Origin: Thioclava sp. ES.031 | GTDB taxonomy: Bacteria; Pseudomonadota; Alphaproteobacteria; Rhodobacterales; Rhodobacteraceae | Assembly: GCF_002563775.1 (NCBI RefSeq) | Contig: NZ_PDJO01000001.1 | Span: 2,730,501-2,794,500 of the forward strand | Reading direction: 5' to 3' | Length of the DNA: 64,000 nucleotides | Part shown: positions 1-7,938 of the stretch, piece after piece | Numbering within the stretch: position 1 is the first letter of the stretch | How the letters are laid out: each line of letters opens with the position of its first letter | Program-made: the position numbers and the translations under genes | Notes under the pieces: model-generated | What the model was told of the DNA's origin: nothing | What the model saw: only the letters and a program-made list of their open reading frames with translations | Database searches by the model: none

Positions 1-54
1 CGAATTCATGGAAACGCAATATATTTCGGCCAGCTGGTGAGGAGGAAGCCATGA
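1..54 (+). CDS. 3' end of an unidentified upstream gene (partial)
   Basis: The frame beginning at base 1 is open from the window edge to a TGA at 52-54, which overlaps the ATG of the next gene in an ATGA arrangement. That overlap is typical of translationally coupled operon genes. The last residues read GNAIYFGQLVRRKP. They are too few to identify, although a pyruvate dehydrogenase component would fit the neighbour. A second frame is also open and ends at 38-40, so the assignment is tentative. Confidence 0.35.
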   Translation, partial: RIHGNAIYFGQLVRRKP

Positions 55-944
55 GCTATGTCGCAAGCCCGTCGGTGCGCAGCTACGCCGCCGAGCGCGG
101 GGTGAACCTCGACCGCCTCGCACAGGAAACCGGACGCGAGACGCTCGCGCGCGAGGATGTGGATCGCAAGGCCGACGGGGCGGGCTCCGGTGTCGCGCCC
201 GGCCCCGCACCGGATGCCGCGCGCTACTGGGATGTCGATCACGCGGCTTACGGCCCCGTCACCGAGGAGCCGCTCTCGCGGATCGCCCGCGTGGCCGCCG
301 ATAACCTGTCCGCGGCAAACGCGTTGATCCCGCAGGTCACGCATCACGACAGCGCCGACATGCGCGCGGTCGAGGCGTTCCGCAAAGGCCTGCGCGACGA
401 GGCGCGCGAACGTGGCACCCGCCTGACGGCGCTGGCCTTCCACGTTCGGGTTCTGGCGCGCTGTCTGAGGGAATTCCCCCGCTTCAACGCCTCGCTCGAT
501 GCAAGCGGCGAGACGCTGGTGCTGAAGGATTACGTCCATGTGGGAATCGCGGTCGACACGCCGAACGGGCTGATGGTCCCGGTGATCCGTGACGCCGATC
601 GCAAGGGATTGTGGGACATCGCGGCGGAGATCACCGATCTGTCTCGCAAGGCGCAGGGCCGCAAGCTGCGCCCCGACGAGATGGGCGGCGCTTCGATGAC
701 GATCTCCAATCTCGGCGGGATCGGCGGCAGCGCCTTCACCCCGATCGTGAACCCGCCGGAAGTCGCGATCCTCGGCATCACCCGCAGTCAGGTCACGCCG
801 GTCTGGGAGGGCGAATGGGTGCCGGTGCCGCTCTGCCCGCTCGATCTGAGTTATGACCATCGGGTCATCAACGGGGCGGATGCCGCGCGTTTCCTGACGC
901 GCTACGCGACGCTGATGGCGGACCCGCGCCGGATGCTGATCTGA
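51..944 (+). CDS. aceF: Dihydrolipoamide acyltransferase (E2, AceF type) without lipoyl domain
   Basis: E2 core of a 2-oxoacid dehydrogenase complex, which moves the acyl group from lipoate to CoA. Residues about 2-40 form the peripheral subunit (E3)-binding domain (ASPSVRSYAAERGVNLDRLA). After an Ala/Gly/Pro-rich linker, the catalytic domain runs from about residue 60 to the end. The catalytic histidine is His270 in LSYDHRVINGADAARF; Asn rather than Asp after DHRVI is usual in AceF-type pyruvate dehydrogenase E2. The start has a strong GAGGAGG site. The 297-residue length and the absence of any lipoyl domain are odd, since AceF normally has one to three in front. Swinging lipoyl arms must come from another subunit, or the 5' part has been lost. 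Specificity for pyruvate is inferred. Confidence 0.85.
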   Translation: MSYVASPSVRSYAAERGVNLDRLAQETGRETLAREDVDRKADGAGSGVAPGPAPDAARYWDVDHAAYGPVTEEPLSRIARVAADNLSAANALIPQVTHHDSADMRAVEAFRKGLRDEARERGTRLTALAFHVRVLARCLREFPRFNASLDASGETLVLKDYVHVGIAVDTPNGLMVPVIRDADRKGLWDIAAEITDLSRKAQGRKLRPDEMGGASMTISNLGGIGGSAFTPIVNPPEVAILGITRSQVTPVWEGEWVPVPLCPLDLSYDHRVINGADAARFLTRYATLMADPRRMLI

Positions 945-953
945 GTGCCGCAT

Positions 954-1038
954 CCGTGACGAAATGCGCCGTCACGGACGGTCTCGCCCGTGACGTGGCC
1001 CTCCCTGCGTCGGGCAATCGCTCGGCCTGCGCCGAGCG
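954..1038. other. Two hairpins downstream of aceF
   Basis: Perfect inverted repeats lie at 954-961/970-977 (CCGTGACG/CGTCACGG) and 1019-1026/1031-1038 (CGCTCGGC/GCCGAGCG). Neither is followed by a T run, so they are weak terminator candidates between aceF and the convergent LysR remnant. Confidence 0.45.
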
Positions 1039-1076
1039 GCGTTAGGTAAGGGCCGTAAAGTCGATGGACTGCGGCG

Positions 1077-1702
1077 TCAGTCAGCTTTCGCCGCCTCGGC
1101 CTTGCGCGCCTTCTCCAGCAGGTCCGTAACCAACGGGTTAGGAAACCGGCGCTACAGGGTCACGGCGTAGAAATCCTCGCCGATATCGAGATCGAAGGGC
1201 GCGGTCACCAGCAAGCCCTCGCGAAGCTCGTCGGCCAGAACCACCGCGGGCGTGATCGCAAGGCCTGCATCCTCCCGGGCCAGAAGGCGGATCATGGCCA
1301 TGTCGTCGACTTCCGCCGCCACTTGCGGGCGCAGCCCGAGTCGCGTGATCAGACTGTCGAACCCGGTCCGGATCGAACTGTCGGTGGGCAGGATCACAGG
1401 CTCCTCGCGCAGCATCTCCTCAAGCGTGGCGTGCCGCAGCCGGTGCGGTGTGCCATGCAAGAGAACCTTCTGTTCTGCGACGCGATGCGCGATGAAGCTC
1501 GAGAACACGTCGCGGGCGGGCGGCTCGGTCGTCAGAACCACGTCGAGCGCCATCACCTGCAGCGCCTCGAACAGCACGTTCGCGCTGCCTGACCGCAACA
1601 CGATCTCCACATCCTGACACCCGATGATCGGTGCGAGAAACCCGATCTGGAAGTTGCGCGAAAGCGTCGAGAGCGCCCCGATGCGCACCGCTTGACGCCC
1701 CG
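1077..1702 (-). pseudogene. LysR-family regulator (NhaR-like), truncated by IS and nonsense codon
   Basis: On the minus strand the frame from 1702 downward encodes the effector-binding domain of a LysR regulator that resembles NhaR (VRIGALSTLSRNFQIGFLAP near the junction; ending GEDFYAVTL). Two lesions are visible. First, the frame runs straight into the left end of the insertion sequence at 1703, so the helix-turn-helix half is missing, and no N-terminal half is found on the far side of the element. Second, a TAG at 1152-1154 interrupts the frame. Reading through it gives RRFPNPLVTDLLEKARK and a natural stop at 1077-1079, which looks like the original C-terminus. A CAG-to-TAG change would explain the stop. 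The gene cannot make a working regulator. Confidence 0.85.
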
Positions 1703-1769
1703 TGACCTGCCCCCCGCGGGATCCCTCAACGTAGTGTAGAGTCTGCGCCAACTCTGAAGGAGCAGACGA

Positions 1770-2033
1770 ATGAGAAAAAGCCGTTTCACCGAGGCGCAGA
1801 TTATCGGGATGATCAAGGAGCAGGAGGCAGGCATGCCGACAGCTGATGTGTGCCGCAGGCATGGCCTCAGCCCGGCGACCTTTTACAAGTTCAAGGCCAA
1901 GTATGGTGGCATGGAGGTCTCCGAGGCGGCCAGGCTGAAGGCGCTCGAAGACGAAAACGCCAAGCTCAAACGTCTGTTGGCCGACACCATGCTCGACAAC
2001 GTGGTTCTGAAGGATCTGCTGGGAAAGAACTGA
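1770..2033 (+). CDS. IS3-family transposase OrfA
   Basis: 87-residue helix-turn-helix protein ([20 protein letters not shown], then [16 protein letters not shown]) followed by a leucine-zipper-like stretch at about residues 55-80, the usual OrfA plan for binding the element's ends and for oligomerising. The canonical slippery heptamer G_GGA_AAG lies at 2021-2027 in its zero frame, just before its stop. A -1 shift there fuses it to OrfB to give the active OrfAB transposase. It appears intact. Confidence 0.9.
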   Translation: MRKSRFTEAQIIGMIKEQEAGMPTADVCRRHGLSPATFYKFKAKYGGMEVSEAARLKALEDENAKLKRLLADTMLDNVVLKDLLGKN

Positions 2034-2929
2034 CGACATTGACCAGGCGGCGAGAGGCGGCGCTCAGGGCGATGCGGGATCATGCCATCTCGCAGCGTCG
2101 GGCCTGCCAGCTTGTCGGTGTCGACCCCAAGACGGTCCGGCGCACACGCCCGCCGGACTGCCCCGAGATCCGCGAGGAGATGAAGGAGATCGCCGGGAAG
2201 CGGCGCCGGTTTGGCTATCGCCGGATCGGCATCCTGCTGGAGCGCAAGGACATGACCATGAACCACAAGAAGCTGTATCGGCTCTATCGGGAGGAAGGGT
2301 TATCGGTGAAGCGACGGCGTGGACGCAAGCGGGCTCGCGGGTCACGCACACCGATGCCTGCGGCGGCGCATCCCAATGCGCGCTGGTCGCTCGACTTCCT
2401 GGCGGACAGCTTCGGCGCCTCGCGCAAGTTCCGTATTTTGGCCGTGATCGACGATTGTTGCAGAGAGAACCTGTGCCTGGTCGCCGATACCAGCATATCG
2501 GGCACGCGTGTTGCCCGTGAACTGGATGCGCTGGTGCGGATCTACGGAAAGCCTGCTTGCATTGTCAGCGACAACGGGACGGAGTTCACCAGTCGGGCCA
2601 TCCTGAGATGGGCCGACCAGAACGCCATTCCCTGGCACTACATCGACCCCGGCAAGCCGCAGCAGAACGCGTTCATCGAGTCCTTCAACGGAAGCCTGCG
2701 CGACGAATTATTAAACGAGGAGATCTTCGACACCCTGGACGATGCCCGGCGCAGTTTGGCGCTCTGGCGCTACGACTACAACGCCGTCAGACCGCACTCG
2801 TCTCTGGGAAACCAGACGCCGCTCGAAGCGCGCCGGGCGCTTGAGCAATTTGAGGGCTCCGCGCCCGGCGCGCTTGCCCACAGCAACCGACCCGACTACC
2901 AATCGCAAACCTGCAGACTCTCGTTATGA
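2021..2929 (+). CDS. IS3-family transposase OrfB (DDE integrase domain), read by -1 frameshift
   Basis: Continues from OrfA after a -1 shift on G_GGA_AAG. Separate initiation at ATG 2072 is possible. It contains the HTH_21-like segment ([15 protein letters not shown]) and the rve integrase fold with the DDE triad: Asp in [10 protein letters not shown], Asp in SDNGTEF and Glu in [16 protein letters not shown]. The frame is intact to TGA at 2927-2929, 26 bases before the right inverted repeat, so the element could still be mobile. Confidence 0.9.
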   Translation, partial: GKELTTLTRRREAALRAMRDHAISQRRACQLVGVDPKTVRRTRPPDCPEIREEMKEIAGKRRRFGYRRIGILLERKDMTMNHKKLYRLYREEGLSVKRRRGRKRARGSRTPMPAAAHPNARWSLDFLADSFGASRKFRILAVIDDCCRENLCLVADTSISGTRVARELDALVRIYGKPACIVSDNGTEFTSRAILRWADQNAIPWHYIDPGKPQQNAFIESFNGSLRDELLNEEIFDTLDDARRSLALWRYDYNAVRPHSSLGNQTPLEARRALEQFEGSAPGALAHSNRPDYQSQTCRLSL

Positions 2930-2955
2930 ACGAGGGACCCAAGGGGGGCAGGTCA

Positions 2956-3230
2956 AGACCGTTGCGACCTTCTGCAGTACAGTTGTCCCAAACCTGCCAT
3001 TCGTGAAGCACTTCCACGCGGCTGCTGGCGCGACTCTCTGCTGCTCGTAAAGCCTTCTGCGGAAAATAAGTATCGAAGAAGATGCCAACGGTACGCGACC
3101 CTATTCAGCCCATCTCCATAAATATCAAACCCAGCTTCGCAAAATTGCGTTTTGAGCAGGGCTTCAAAGCGAAGAACAAGGCTCTTTGTTTTCAGTTTGC
3201 AAATGTCTACCAAGGAATCCTTATTCCTCT
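2956..3230. other. Intergenic region right of the IS, no gene recognised
   Basis: This stretch is visibly more AT-rich towards its right half and holds only short overlapping frames on both strands. I find no LysR helix-turn-helix segment here, which is what one would expect if the IS had simply split the regulator gene. Confidence 0.5.
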
Positions 3231-3596
3231 TTACTCAACGGAAGTCATCTTTGTATCCTCGAACACCTGCCCCTCGCTATCTATTATGCGTAGATGGATT
3301 GTGAGATTGGCATTCGTCTCCAGTGATATCTTCGCCGTCGAAAGAGGGCCGGTTGCGTCTCCGTGAGACACGGGAACTGATCCGGATTGTCGATTGACGG
3401 ATCGTCCATGGGGGCCGGTTTTCATTACCTCAAGGAGATATTTCCCTGAATGGCCGGGCTCGAGCCGGGAGAAGGTCTCGATCGTGACAAGGCCCTCGTC
3501 TTCCGAGAGCGAAATCCATGCGCGCTCGGCCCCGTCGGCCAGAACCTGACACGGCGCGACGAGCAGAAAGGCGAGAAGATAGGTCTTCAGTTTCAT
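3231..3596 (-). CDS. csgH: Curli assembly protein CsgH
   Basis: 121-residue secreted protein. The start at 3596 is chosen because it begins a clear signal peptide (MKLKTYLLAFLLVAPCQVLA) and has AGGAG just upstream; a longer frame reaching 3644 lacks this. The mature part (AWISLSEDEGLVTIETFSRL, then SLETNANLTIHLRIIDSEGQ) is a small all-beta protein matching CsgH, the alphaproteobacterial counterpart of CsgC that keeps curlin subunits from aggregating in the periplasm. It is the last gene of the csgF-G-A-A-B-H operon, 44 bases after the curlin-like gene before it. The assignment leans on both sequence pattern and context. Confidence 0.75.
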   Translation of the reverse strand: MKLKTYLLAFLLVAPCQVLADGAERAWISLSEDEGLVTIETFSRLEPGHSGKYLLEVMKTGPHGRSVNRQSGSVPVSHGDATGPLSTAKISLETNANLTIHLRIIDSEGQVFEDTKMTSVE

Positions 3597-3640
3597 TATG
3601 AGCTCCTGTGAACACGGGGCGCCTCGGTCGGTTGAGGTTC

Positions 3641-4282
3641 TCACTCGCCGGTCTGAGTGATCTCGACGGACATGCCACCGGTCTGTGTGACGATGATCGG
3701 CGCGGCGGAGAGGCCGAACTGTTTCAGTCGGGCGGAGTTGTCGTCTCCGTTCTGCTCCAACTCCATCCGATTGCTTTGGCCCTCCTGATAGAGGTCCGCG
3801 AAATTGTCGGCACCGTTCTGGCGCAGCTTCATATCGTTGTCTCGACCGATTTGCGTCTGAAACGCGATGTTACCAAGCCCCGATTGGTCCAGCGAGACGA
3901 GGTTGTCTCCGGCAAACGGTACCTGCGCCGTCGTCTGGCTGATGCTAAAGGAATTGATCATGCCGTCGATCGTGACATCGGCGGCATTCCGGTCGCCTTG
4001 TTGCGAAATGTCGCCTTGGTTGTCCGACCCGCTCAAGCGCACGTTGGCGCGGTGCTCGTCGCCATGCTGCTCCACGACGAGCGCACTGGAGTCACTATAT
4101 GCGACGACCTCGGCGATATTGTCTGTTCCGATCTGCTCGATCAACACATCGTTCGCGTTGGCCCACGGTCGCGACGTCTCGCTCGAGGAACCACCATCGA
4201 CCTGATTGAGGTTTTCCTGAGCGAAAACGGACGTGGCACCGAACACGAGAAGCAGTGCGGCAAGCACGTATCTGGAGATCAT
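3641..4282 (-). CDS. csgB: Curlin-repeat protein, CsgB-like minor subunit/nucleator
   Basis: 213 residues with signal peptide MISRYVLAALLLVFGATSVFA (start 4282, GGAG upstream). The mature part has imperfect curlin repeats of the Q-x-G-x-x-N type (for example QNGADNFADLYQEGQSNRME, then QNGDDNSARLKQFG) but is richer in charged residues and more irregular than the two large curlins next door, as expected for the membrane-anchored nucleator CsgB. It ends with TQTGGMSVEITQTGE. Its position between the major curlins and csgH fits. Whether it nucleates or is a third fibre subunit cannot be told from sequence. Confidence 0.75.
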   Translation of the reverse strand: MISRYVLAALLLVFGATSVFAQENLNQVDGGSSSETSRPWANANDVLIEQIGTDNIAEVVAYSDSSALVVEQHGDEHRANVRLSGSDNQGDISQQGDRNAADVTIDGMINSFSISQTTAQVPFAGDNLVSLDQSGLGNIAFQTQIGRDNDMKLRQNGADNFADLYQEGQSNRMELEQNGDDNSARLKQFGLSAAPIIVTQTGGMSVEITQTGE

Positions 4283-4406
4283 ATCACTGGCTCCGCTTTT
4301 GGATGATGCGAGACCCTGACAGGTCGAGGATATCACGTATTTTCATAGCTGGCTTTACTTCGGACGGTCTATCTCCGTCCCCGGCCGAACATCCGCGTAA
4401 TCGAGC

Positions 4407-4433
4407 TGTCCCGCGCGCAATACGCGCGGGACA
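4407..4433. other. Strong hairpin between curlin genes
   Basis: Perfect 11-bp inverted repeat TGTCCCGCGCG/CGCGCGGGACA with a 5-base loop, lying 13 bases past the stop of the large curlin gene. No T run follows on the minus strand. It may be a partial terminator or an mRNA 3'-end stabiliser that sets the ratio of major curlin to downstream csgB/csgH. Confidence 0.55.
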
Positions 4434-4445
4434 TTTTCATGAAGG

Positions 4446-5720
4446 TTACTGCATCACGGTGGCGACGTTACCAGTACCCGCCTGGGTGATCGTGGAATGG
4501 TTTCCGCTGGTCATGAGCTGCGAGACAGTCGCGGAGTTCCCGCCAGCACCGGATTGGTCGATCATGCTGACATTGTGATCCATGCCTTGGGTCACGCTGG
4601 CAAACTGATTGTCATCGATTTGCGAGATGGTGCTCTCGTTGAGATCACCGATTTGGGAGACAAAGGCATATTGGTCGTCACCGGTCTGCGTGATGAGGCT
4701 TTCGTTCGCGAAGCCCGCTTGCTCAAGAATAGCTTCCGCGCCCGAACCATCAGACTGGTTGATGGTGCTCATGCCATCGATTCCCGATTGCGTGACCATC
4801 GCCGTCGCACTCGTGTTGGTTTGATCGACATAGCTCGTGTTGTTGTCATTGCTCTGCGTGACAGTCGCGGTTGCGAACCGGCTTTGTGGACCCTGCGAGA
4901 TGTCGGAGAATTGGCTCGTACCCGATTGGTCGACGGTGGCCGTGACAGTACGGGCGACTTGCGAGATCGTGCTCTCGTTGTCGGAGCCGTCCTGTCTTAC
5001 AGAGGCCGTCATCTCCGTGTTCGCTCCTTGCTCCACGAGCGACTGGTTGTTGCTGCCGATTTGGAACACGTCGACGAGGGCGTCTGAGCCGCGCTGGGTG
5101 ACGTCGGAGACGTTTGCGATTCCGTCCTGATAGACATTCACATCAGAGTACGGATTTGCGTCTTCCGCGAAAACGTTCTGGGTGATCGTGGAACTGTTGT
5201 CCTGACCGAACTGATCATTTCGGGCCGTCACGCCTGACGCACCGGCATCCGGAACCCGGTTCGGATTATCAAACTGCGCAATGGACGAGGCGTTGCCGGA
5301 CCCGGTCTGGATGATGCGACCGTTCAAGCTGTAGCCTGAGGGAATACCATCCGGCGGCACCTGCGCGGTGCCGTTCGATTCTTGGTAAATGGAGGCCGTG
5401 TTTGTCGGTGCATTAGGTTGGTCGGGATTGGATTGCTCGATCCGTGCTCTCGCGTTGTCGCCAAGCTGATCGATTTGCGCGCTGTTGGTCGGGACGGTGA
5501 AGCCGGGAATTCCGTTCGGGTTCTCAGACTGGGTTACCTCCGCGACGTTTGCGTTGCCGTTTTGTGAAACCGTAGCAAACCCTTCAACGCCACCGGTCTG
5601 ATCCACGGATGCAGTGTTAAGCCCTCCGATCTGGTCGATCATGCTGTCATTAGCGAATGCGGCCGAGGCGCAGACCGCCAGCGCGAGCGCCGAGGCGCTG
5701 GAAATAAGAACGTTCTTCAT
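4446..5720 (-). CDS. csgA: Major curlin (CsgA-like), long form
   Basis: 424-residue amyloid fibre subunit with signal peptide MKNVLISSASALALAVCASA (start 5720, preceded by GGAGTAAAGAAG). Nearly the whole mature chain is curlin repeats in which Gln and Asn recur at fixed spacing, for example QNGNANVAEVTQ, QTGSGNASSIAQ and QIGSNNQSLVEQ. I count roughly 18-20 strand-turn-strand units, far more than the five of E. coli CsgA. The N-terminal cap (DSMIDQIGGLNTASVDQTGG) and C-terminal cap (STITQAGTGNVATVMQ) closely match the neighbouring curlin, so the two arose by duplication. It is secreted through CsgG with CsgF. Repeat number makes this gene prone to length variation. Confidence 0.9.
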   Translation of the reverse strand: MKNVLISSASALALAVCASAAFANDSMIDQIGGLNTASVDQTGGVEGFATVSQNGNANVAEVTQSENPNGIPGFTVPTNSAQIDQLGDNARARIEQSNPDQPNAPTNTASIYQESNGTAQVPPDGIPSGYSLNGRIIQTGSGNASSIAQFDNPNRVPDAGASGVTARNDQFGQDNSSTITQNVFAEDANPYSDVNVYQDGIANVSDVTQRGSDALVDVFQIGSNNQSLVEQGANTEMTASVRQDGSDNESTISQVARTVTATVDQSGTSQFSDISQGPQSRFATATVTQSNDNNTSYVDQTNTSATAMVTQSGIDGMSTINQSDGSGAEAILEQAGFANESLITQTGDDQYAFVSQIGDLNESTISQIDDNQFASVTQGMDHNVSMIDQSGAGGNSATVSQLMTSGNHSTITQAGTGNVATVMQ

Positions 5721-5795
5721 CTTCTTTACTCCTGTTGGAAAGAGCCCCACGGATCAGGCGCCTCTCGGCACCTAATCGAGGTGAAGCTCAGCGCA

Positions 5796-6785
5796 TCACT
5801 GGTTGACGGTGGCCATGTTGCCGGCACCCGATTGCGTGACGGTCGAGAAGTTGCCGTTCGTCGCCATCTGGAACACGCTTGCACTGTTGCCGGTATTCAC
5901 GGCATCCACGACGGGGTCTCCGCCATCCTGTTCGATGATCGAGCTGTTGTTGTCGCTGGATTGCGTGACTTCGGCGAACTGATCAGCACTGCCTGGCCCC
6001 GAGATCAGCGAGGTTTGCAGAACAGAGCTGGTGTTGCCGTTACCGTCTTGCAAAATCAACGCGGCGATCGAGCTGTTCGCCCGGCCCGATTGAGTGACAT
6101 CGCTCGTGTTATTGTCGCCCGACTGTTCCACCGACGTCATACCGAAATTCGCGCTTTGCGAGATGGTGCTGATGTTCCCCGCGCCCGTCTGTGCAACGGT
6201 TGCGTCGTTGTCCAAGCCGCTTTGAGAGATATCCGAGGAGTTCCCGGTGGTCGCCTGCGTAACGTTAGCGGTATTGAGATTGCCCTTCTGTTCAATCGTT
6301 GAGATATGGTCGGTGCCATCCTGGGTGACCGACGCATATTGCCCACGACGATCGACCGGATCCGTATCGCGACCCTGCACAACGCTCGAGAAGTTGTTCG
6401 CGCCGTTCTGCATTACGTCCGCTTCGGCCAATGGCGGACCGTCATTCCACTGAGTGATTTCCGATATGTTGCCAGGCGCTTCGCCGGGATCACCGGTCTG
6501 GTTCACCGTCGCCTGTGCCTGCTGGCCTTCCTGGTAGATGGTCGAGGTATTCGACGCGGTGTTGAAGCCCGGCGTCCCGTTATTGGGATCGTCCGACTGG
6601 GTCACGTTGGCAATATGTGCGCTACCGATCTGATCAACTGTGGATACACCTTCGTTTCCTCCGGTCTGATTGATCGTAGCCTCGTTAAGCCCGCCGATCT
6701 GATCGATGGAGCTTTCATTTGCATAAGCCTGGCCAGCGAGAGTGAGCGCAAGCAGTGATACACCCGTGATAAAGTGCTTTTTCAT
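5796..6785 (-). CDS. csgA: Major curlin (CsgA-like), short form
   Basis: 329 residues. Signal peptide MKKHFITGVSLLALTLAGQA (start 6785), then a cap (SSIDQIGGLNEATINQTGG) and curlin repeats such as QNGANNFSSVVQ, QKGNLNTANVTQ and QTGAGNISTISQ, ending STVTQSGAGNMATVNQ. It is a clear paralogue of the next gene downstream, with the same end caps but fewer repeats. It is the first subunit gene after csgG and has its own hairpin-containing leader at 6806-6902, which may raise its expression over the secretion genes. Which paralogue dominates the fibre is unknown. Confidence 0.9.
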   Translation of the reverse strand: MKKHFITGVSLLALTLAGQAYANESSIDQIGGLNEATINQTGGNEGVSTVDQIGSAHIANVTQSDDPNNGTPGFNTASNTSTIYQEGQQAQATVNQTGDPGEAPGNISEITQWNDGPPLAEADVMQNGANNFSSVVQGRDTDPVDRRGQYASVTQDGTDHISTIEQKGNLNTANVTQATTGNSSDISQSGLDNDATVAQTGAGNISTISQSANFGMTSVEQSGDNNTSDVTQSGRANSSIAALILQDGNGNTSSVLQTSLISGPGSADQFAEVTQSSDNNSSIIEQDGGDPVVDAVNTGNSASVFQMATNGNFSTVTQSGAGNMATVNQ

Positions 6786-6805
6786 GAGGCAATCCTCCAG
6801 TATAA

Positions 6806-6902
6806 GCACCAAAGGCATCTTTGGTGCCGGTTTGGCGGCCGCGAATGCGACCACAAATCAAGGCGTGGCGTTGCAGGTGTCCAGCCAAGTAGACGCCACG
6901 CC
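6806..6902 (-). promoter_or_regulatory. csgG-csgA intergenic hairpins
   Basis: Two perfect inverted repeats lie in the 158-base gap: 6806-6814/6819-6827 (GCACCAAAG/CTTTGGTGC, 4-base loop) and 6862-6871/6893-6902 (GGCGTGGCGT/ACGCCACGCC, 21-base loop). The first ends 20 bases before the curlin start, just upstream of its ribosome site, so it could protect a processed curlin mRNA. The second, nearer csgG, may act as a weak terminator. Function is inferred. Confidence 0.5.
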
Positions 6903-6943
6903 CCCGAAACTCGCCCTGCCTACAGGCGATATGTCATCTCTGC

Positions 6944-7936
6944 TCAGATTGTTTTTCTGGTTTCGGCTGGCGATGTTACAGCCGACGTAAGTTCCGGCTT
7001 ATTGCTGCCAGAATAGGTTTGATCCGTGATCCGCGAGGGGGAGAGCCGACCGTCTTCAATCTTGTATTGAGTGACCAGCCGCCTCTCGGCTTGAGGATCC
7101 TTGAATTTCCAATAATCCCGCTCTGCCATTTCCATAACAAGCGTATATAAGGCTTTCTCGATTGCTCGCCGAAGCGCCACGAAATCGGGTTCGTTTGCGG
7201 TAATGCCAGCTTCCAATTCCAGAATCTCGTCCGTGTCGACATAGCGGAAGACATTGGCGCCGACGCTCGTCGACAGAATGGATTTTTGAACCACGACGGA
7301 TGCCAGGACCTCGCCGGTCTTTACGCTCACAGTTCGCAGGTTCACGCTAATGCTGTCTTTGCGATACTCGGTCTTCGCGCCGATCCCCAACAGGGCCGCG
7401 CCCGCGCCGCCGGTCTCAATGTTCGAGTCGAAACCTATGACCCCCCCTTCGATGATCACCCCGGCGAAGAGCATGGGCGGAAGCGCCTTCGGGTTGATCT
7501 CCTGTTCCTTGAGATAGATTTTGCGCATTTCCTGGATGAGCCGCCGCTCCTGCAGCAAATTCTTGAGGCTGCTGCGTTCCACGACGCGAAACCACTTGCC
7601 GTCGCCTGCGTCCCGGAGGGCCTTCATAAGGATCGCGCCACCGCCCTGCGATACTGCCTTGGAAAGCGACTGGTAGTTTTCGGAGGGTTTGAATTGCCCG
7701 GTCAGGTCTTCAAAATCGTAGACGGCCACGTCTATCCGGCTCTCGGGTGGCGGAAGCTGCAGCAACGTATTGCGCGTCACCGTCGGCTGCGGAAGGGTCG
7801 GAGGCTGTTCGTTCTGCGCAAGCTGCGCCGAGAGCTGTGCGCAACCTGACAGCGCGAGAGCGACGCTGGTCACGCAGGCGATCCGCGTTGCCGCACTGAG
7901 CACATGCGCCCGGAGTAATTCAAATCTGCTCTTCAT
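6944..7936 (-). CDS. csgG: Curli secretion channel lipoprotein CsgG
   Basis: 330 residues; the outer-membrane nonameric pore for curlin export. A lipoprotein signal with lipobox LALSGC places the lipidated Cys at residue 32. The CsgG fold follows from about residue 65 (RIDVAVYDFEDLTGQFKPSE) through GKWFRVVERSSLKNLLQERR, GVIGFDSNIETGGAGAALLG and the strand SVNLRTVSVKTGEVLASVVV to about residue 270. The C-terminal tail is about 40 residues of low complexity (RLVTQYKIEDGRLSPSRITD onward). It starts 2 bases after the csgF stop, so the two are coupled. Confidence 0.95.
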   Translation of the reverse strand: MKSRFELLRAHVLSAATRIACVTSVALALSGCAQLSAQLAQNEQPPTLPQPTVTRNTLLQLPPPESRIDVAVYDFEDLTGQFKPSENYQSLSKAVSQGGGAILMKALRDAGDGKWFRVVERSSLKNLLQERRLIQEMRKIYLKEQEINPKALPPMLFAGVIIEGGVIGFDSNIETGGAGAALLGIGAKTEYRKDSISVNLRTVSVKTGEVLASVVVQKSILSTSVGANVFRYVDTDEILELEAGITANEPDFVALRRAIEKALYTLVMEMAERDYWKFKDPQAERRLVTQYKIEDGRLSPSRITDQTYSGSNKPELTSAVTSPAETRKTI

Positions 7937-7938
7937 CG

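Larger units (their letters stand above)
1703..2955 (+). mobile_element. IS3-family insertion sequence, IS407 group, 1253 bp
   Basis: Both ends carry the terminal repeat TGACCTGCCCCCC, at 1703-1715 and in reverse complement up to 2955, followed by a less exact GGG(A)TCCCTC. Inside are orfA and orfB with a -1 frameshift signal. Length, end sequence and two-frame transposase fit the IS407 group. The expected 4-bp target duplication is absent: bases 1699-1702 are CCCG, bases 2956-2959 are AGAC. Together with the missing half of the LysR gene, this suggests an IS-mediated deletion or recombination after insertion. Confidence 0.9.

Noticed and set aside
1699..2959. Target-site duplication of the IS
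   Set aside because: Flanking 4-mers CCCG and AGAC do not match.
3641..6785. CRISPR-like or tandem DNA repeat array
   Set aside because: The repetition is at protein level (curlin repeats); DNA units are not identical and not spacer-separated.
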